A DNA stretch of 64,000 bases. Source: Magicicada septendecula. Its lineage: Eukaryota > Arthropoda > Insecta > Hemiptera > Cicadidae. Both the position numbers and the translations under genes were made by a program. Shown one piece after another: positions 60,060 to 64,000 of the stretch. Positions within the stretch are counted from its first letter, which is position 1; each line of letters starts with the position of its first letter. The notes under the pieces were generated by a model, which did no database searches, had not been told where the DNA came from, and saw only the letters and a list, made by a program, of their open reading frames with translations. The stretch spans positions 1,313,937,046-1,314,001,045 of the forward strand of contig CM068367.1 in the NCBI GenBank assembly GCA_034769895.1, given 5' to 3'.

Positions 60060-61686
60060 ATGTTTTGATTGCCGTGATTCCGCGTGATATAGACCTGCAT
60101 GTGCATCCTCGTTTGAAGCGTGACTAGTTCACTATTGTTATTACTTAATATCGTTATCACCGTCCTTGTCAGACGATACGGTCTGTAAACACGTAGGCCT
60201 ACTCTCACTCAACGCGGAGCGGCGCCTTGCGGAAGGTAAATAAACACTGCCCACATAACACAATCGTTTACTCGCCTGCCCGTGTTTCCTGCACATAAAC
60301 AGAATTATAACGCCCACGATTCAAGTAAAAATTTACCATGCAAATTAGTTAATAACCGGTGGGCGTGCCGGTGACAGTGACGACTGCGACTGCGGCGATG
60401 ACGATGACGACCAAACGATGAATGGCAGCGTCCGTGGGCCACGTTCTCCTCCGTGTTCACACGGCCTTGTCTTTTGCTTTGTGCCTAATTCAAGTGGAAA
60501 AATTAAAACCGACAACGCGACCTTGCCAGTTATTTAATGCTTGTCGTCGATATTGTTGTTGTTCTTAAACAGTCACTCGTTATGTAAACAAATGTGGGTA
60601 GCCTTTTAAAACTGTAGTGCGCGTGTGTGTGCGGTTGCATAATGAGTGTGAGGAGGAGAGAAGGGCACGGACGATGATGTGATTGACGTGTTTTTGTGAA
60701 AACACTTTTACCCAAATCTTGGTGTGCGCGCCGCTGACACTTGTCAAATATTTACCACGTGCTTTTAACAAATACACGTGACAGTCTTAAAAGCCGAACA
60801 AACTGACTTCGGAGGGGGGCATTAGTGGTTACTAAAACGTTCCCGATTAACCGATTTGATTAATTCTTTTTTTTCGAGTGGGTTTGTGTATTAATTCAGC
60901 TTCCAGATTTAACTGTTGTGGTGGGAGTCTTTGTTGGCAGTACTCACACAAGCGCGCGCGCTTGTGTGTGTTAGTAGTGTCTGACTGTGGGATTGAGCGG
61001 ACTTGGTCATGACGTTTTAGTGGAACTAGTTTACTGGGTCAATGACATTTGCGAACTCTGCAAAATAGTCAAAATTAAATGACAATTACCTTCAGTCACA
61101 GTCATGAAATAAAATACAATGCCATCATTTTCATCATCATCCTCGTCGTCATCATCATCATCTCTGAAGGACGTACAGACGTTTACTTTTGAGGAAACCT
61201 AAGTTTCAGCTCCTCGCTAGAAATTTCATTACCTACTTAGGTGACTAGAACGTTATTTATTTATACAATACGATATACGAGTTAAGATACTCGTACATCT
61301 GAGTTAAGATACGTTTACAACATACAAATGTCACTGTCGATGACTGAAAATTAAAGTGTGCTTAAAGATGATAAAGAGTATATAATATGAAACCGTATTC
61401 TGCGCAACCAGCTCTGTCTGATTTTTCGCTGGTGTGCAGTAAGATTTTCAGTACATCTGATTCTCTCCCGAGTTTCTCTACTCAGCCCTCATATGAATAT
61501 GTATTAATTTATTTTGATGACTTTTTCATCTGTCTTCATGTCTCTTTCTGTTCGCCCCTGTCTTGAAGTGAAGGAACTTTCTTGTTTTCAGTCTCTTTGT
61601 CTTATTCATTCCTTATGTCTACTAGCAATTCATTTTTTGAGATAAATTGAAAAGACGAAACAATAAGGAGACAAAATTGATTGTTA
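60060..61686. other. Unassigned sequence, locally GC-richer
   Basis: 60200-61050 has more GC than most of the window, with GCGCGC and GTGTGT runs near 60960. A CATCATC-type tract lies at 61125-61165. No coding region or RNA gene recognised. Confidence 0.4.
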
Positions 61687-62707
61687 TGTTGTGCCCAGCA
61701 CACTCCACGTTATGACTTTATATATATAATTGTACATGAGGATTCTACTCATACTCAAACTACTCAATGTATTATTTTATTTTATTTTATTTAAGGAAAG
61801 AATTATTTTAAGGAACAAACTGAGCAATTGTGAGGAAGTGTGCTGACCATATTTTATCGTGGCACGTGTAGTGAGTTATCAACCAAAGAAGCTAAGAATA
61901 GTCTTCTTGTCAATGTTTTTGAACGAGTTCCGCTTTGGTTCACAAAAAATCAATGTCAAATTGTCCTCTTGCGTGACCTGATAAGTTTCGAGACACGCGC
62001 AAAGTCCAGTTCTGATTGGCTGAATTTTGGGCGTTAACTAGTAGAGACTCCTTGCGTCATGAGGGGTATAAAACTGACGAGAGCACTGGGAAGAGTATGA
62101 CACTTGTTCACTTTTTGGCTTCTCTGCGCACTATACGCACATCTTCTGTCAGCGATGGAACCACATCGAAAGCGTAATTACAACTTTGTTTTTGTTTTAT
62201 TTTGTTCAAACTTAAAGCATTAATCGATTTTGACAAATGAATTATTTGTACTCAGAAATGCTCAGTAATGTTCTAAATTTGTTAAGAAATATGTATGGTT
62301 GACATCTCAATCATTTATGTCTATTTTAAAGTAGTAATGTTCTAAATTCAGAAATATAGTCAGTAAAGCTTTTATAATGTTGTAATGAGAATATTCAGTA
62401 TATAATGAATGTTATTATTTTTTGATATATAATGTAATATTAGGTCTTAGTGAAAATATTTAAGTAAGAAATCGAATTATTGTAACAAAAGAATGTCACT
62501 TTAATCTATAGAGAACAATTATTGTCATTTTGTTCATTAAGATAAAACTTTTCATTAGACATAACGAACATAGTTGCTTTGATGAATTAAAGAAATTTTG
62601 TTATTCTAAGTAAATGCCTTATTTAATAACGAGCCACTCCCACAGCTAACATGTCCGCACGACTGGGGCTTTCACTTTGTGAGGCCCCAGCCCCGGGCGT
62701 TACAACA
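61687..62707 (+). mobile_element. 5' LTR of a Ty3/gypsy-type element (approximate)
   Basis: The 3' edge is set by the primer-binding site just downstream (...GGGCGTTACAACA). The 5' edge is guessed from TGTTGTGCCC at 61687, whose TGTTGT mirrors ...ACAACA. A TATA-like GTATAAAA at about 62067 with a plausible start region after it supports a promoter inside. No second LTR lies in the window, so length and start are uncertain. Confidence 0.5.
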
Positions 62708-62711
62708 AATT

Positions 62712-62730
62712 TGGTGTCAGAATTTGGGAT
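62712..62730 (+). promoter_or_regulatory. Primer-binding site, tRNA-Leu-like
   Basis: TGGTGTCAGAATTTGGGAT is complementary to the 3' end of leucine tRNAs as I recall it (TGGTGTCAGAAGTGGGAT-type) with two mismatches, and starts with the obligatory TGG pairing to CCA. It lies about four bases after the LTR end, which suggests that a leucine tRNA primes minus-strand synthesis. Confidence 0.65.
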
Positions 62731-62798
62731 ATTAAATTTGGGAATGTTACTTTACTCACATTAATTAAACATTTCTCTCATTGAAGTGGCTCTTTATT

Positions 62799-62867
62799 GA
62801 TGGGCAATAGTAGTAAGAAGAAGGTAAAGAAAGAATTAAGTGATGATTTGTTAATGGGTCTATACTG
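62799..62867 (+). other. Small leader ORF with MGN start
   Basis: Encodes 22 residues beginning MGNSSKKKVKKEL before TGA, lying between the primer site and gag. An N-terminal MG with basic residues looks like a myristoylation and membrane-binding signal, but it could be chance. It is in a different frame from gag. Confidence 0.3.
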
Positions 62868-63106
62868 AGCGTGTCTATATTTTGGGGCGTGTTCGAACTT
62901 TTTATGCGGGTTGGTACGCGTGTTGGGGTTATAACAGCTTATTATACCCACAGTAGTCCTTCTGTCACTTTACCTGTTAATAACACACCAATCCAATTCA
63001 AGATCCTAATACTATTTGGAAAGGTGCGAGACTCTCTTTCGAAGTCTATTACAAAGAATCGTAGAAACTAATTATTTAAATAAAACTATTAAGAGTTTGA
63101 TTACAA

Positions 63107-64000
63107 ATGCCTAAAATGTCTGAGGTAGCTGAATTAAAACGTATCGTAGCCGAGTTACAAGAGCGTATGCAGACAACAGGTACTGCACCTGTCGCTGCTA
63201 CTGTCACTAAGGATCTGACTATAGCAAACTTAATTGAAAATGGAGGGGCGATTGTACGGGTATTCCTGCTCATGCTTTCTTTAAAAAGATTGACGATGCC
63301 GCGACAATAGGCAATTGGAACGATTCTGATAAGGTTCGCATCGTTTCGTTAAAATTAAGGGGACCTGCAGCATTATATTATAACAGTTGTCCGCAACTGC
63401 AGAAAGCAGATTTAAAGTATGACGTTTTAACACAGTGTTTTATTGAACGATTTAAAGTTAAGCAGTTAGATCAGTATCATTATACAGCACTTCAGTCAGC
63501 GACACAGCGTAGGGATGAAATCCCAGAATCTTTTGCTGATCGTTGCCGAATTTTATGTTCAAAGACTATTAGACAGGTTGCTGATCCTATGGAGCAGAAA
63601 GTCATCGAGGAAGAGGCGGAGCGTCGACTTTTAGCTGCATACATAAATGGCCTACAAGGTGTTGTGGGACAGCAAGTACGATACCGATTACCTAATACTA
63701 TGCAGGAGGCAATTCAGATCGCTAATACTGTGGCTTCAGCTGATCGACAACAGCAGCATACTTCATGGGGACATGGTAAGAGAAATAACGCCGGTGGACA
63801 TGTTTTCGTGACTAGTATCACCTGTTATCACTGTAACATGGTAGGTCACTTAGCTAAGAATTGTTTTAAAAAGTTATCAAGAGAAGCTAGTGGTAAAACT
63901 CAGCCACATAATGCTCGCAGTACCAGTTATAATCAGAACCGTAATAATAAAAATAATAACAATGCAGAAAAAAAGGCTTTGAAATACACAGAATGCTATA
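63107..64000 (+). CDS. Ty3/gypsy-type Gag, partial, with an apparent frameshift
   Basis: Structural protein of an LTR retrotransposon. Starts MPKMSEVAELKRIVAELQER with a short coiled-coil-like helix. The starting frame would close at 63310, but Gag homology continues in another frame from about 63247 (HAFFKKIDDAATIGNWNDSD, KVRIVSLKLRGPAALYY, FIERFKVKQLDQYHYTALQS, then RRDEIPESFADRCRILCS), so one base is gained or lost near the GGAGGGGCGA stretch. A CCHC zinc knuckle, CYHCNMVGHLAKNC, at 63823-63864 binds RNA and is followed by an Asn/Lys-rich tail. The second frame is open to the window edge; protease, reverse transcriptase and integrase would lie beyond. The single defect could be a real mutation or a base-calling error. 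Confidence 0.8.

Overview
This 64 kb window looks like an AT-rich, repeat-dominated stretch of an invertebrate nuclear genome, most likely an arthropod and probably an insect. That placement is an inference from the transposon set: piggyBac, mariner, pogo, several hAT types, a Helitron, Penelope-like elements, many RTE-like LINE 3' ends, an R1-like LINE and a Ty3/gypsy-type element. I recognise no cellular gene, tRNA or rRNA. Every coding region I can name belongs to a mobile element, and only one coding sequence (present twice) is intact: the Penelope-like reverse transcriptase.

Layout. 1-5.3 kb: an old inverted pair of hammerhead-like sequences, one interspersed repeat and otherwise unassigned AT-rich DNA. 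5.3-8.0 kb: a decayed piggyBac element on the minus strand. 8.1-32.3 kb: a nest of elements. An outer hAT (8137-32262) was split by a second hAT of the DUF4371/TTF-finger type (8447-28978, 8-bp duplication with one mismatch). That second hAT was split by a ~16.8 kb composite block holding a mariner relic, a satellite-bearing element with 56-bp inverted ends, a non-autonomous Helitron, hammerhead-bearing relics and a ~160-bp satellite. Within the block a ~5.1 kb unit is repeated in near-identical tandem: two full units and a third partial one. Each full unit carries one complete Penelope-like element (PLE) inside the satellite, flanked by an 11-bp target duplication.

The PLE has 842-bp inverted arms. 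Each arm encodes the GIY-YIG endonuclease end of the protein and one hammerhead ribozyme. The central part encodes the rest of the reverse transcriptase.

32.3-61.7 kb: a scatter of dead elements. These are RTE-like LINE 3' fragments, many with readable target duplications; a 297-bp hammerhead foldback inside a LINE; a 932-bp internally deleted relative of the outer hAT; an R1-like remnant split by another LINE; a pogo element; and a 2.4 kb hAT containing two LINE insertions. Long (CA/TG)n tracts and unassigned DNA lie between them. 61.7-64 kb: the 5' end of a Ty3/gypsy-type retrotransposon (LTR, tRNA-Leu-like primer site, gag), running off the window.

All repeat boundaries, identities and target duplications were read by eye and need alignment to confirm.
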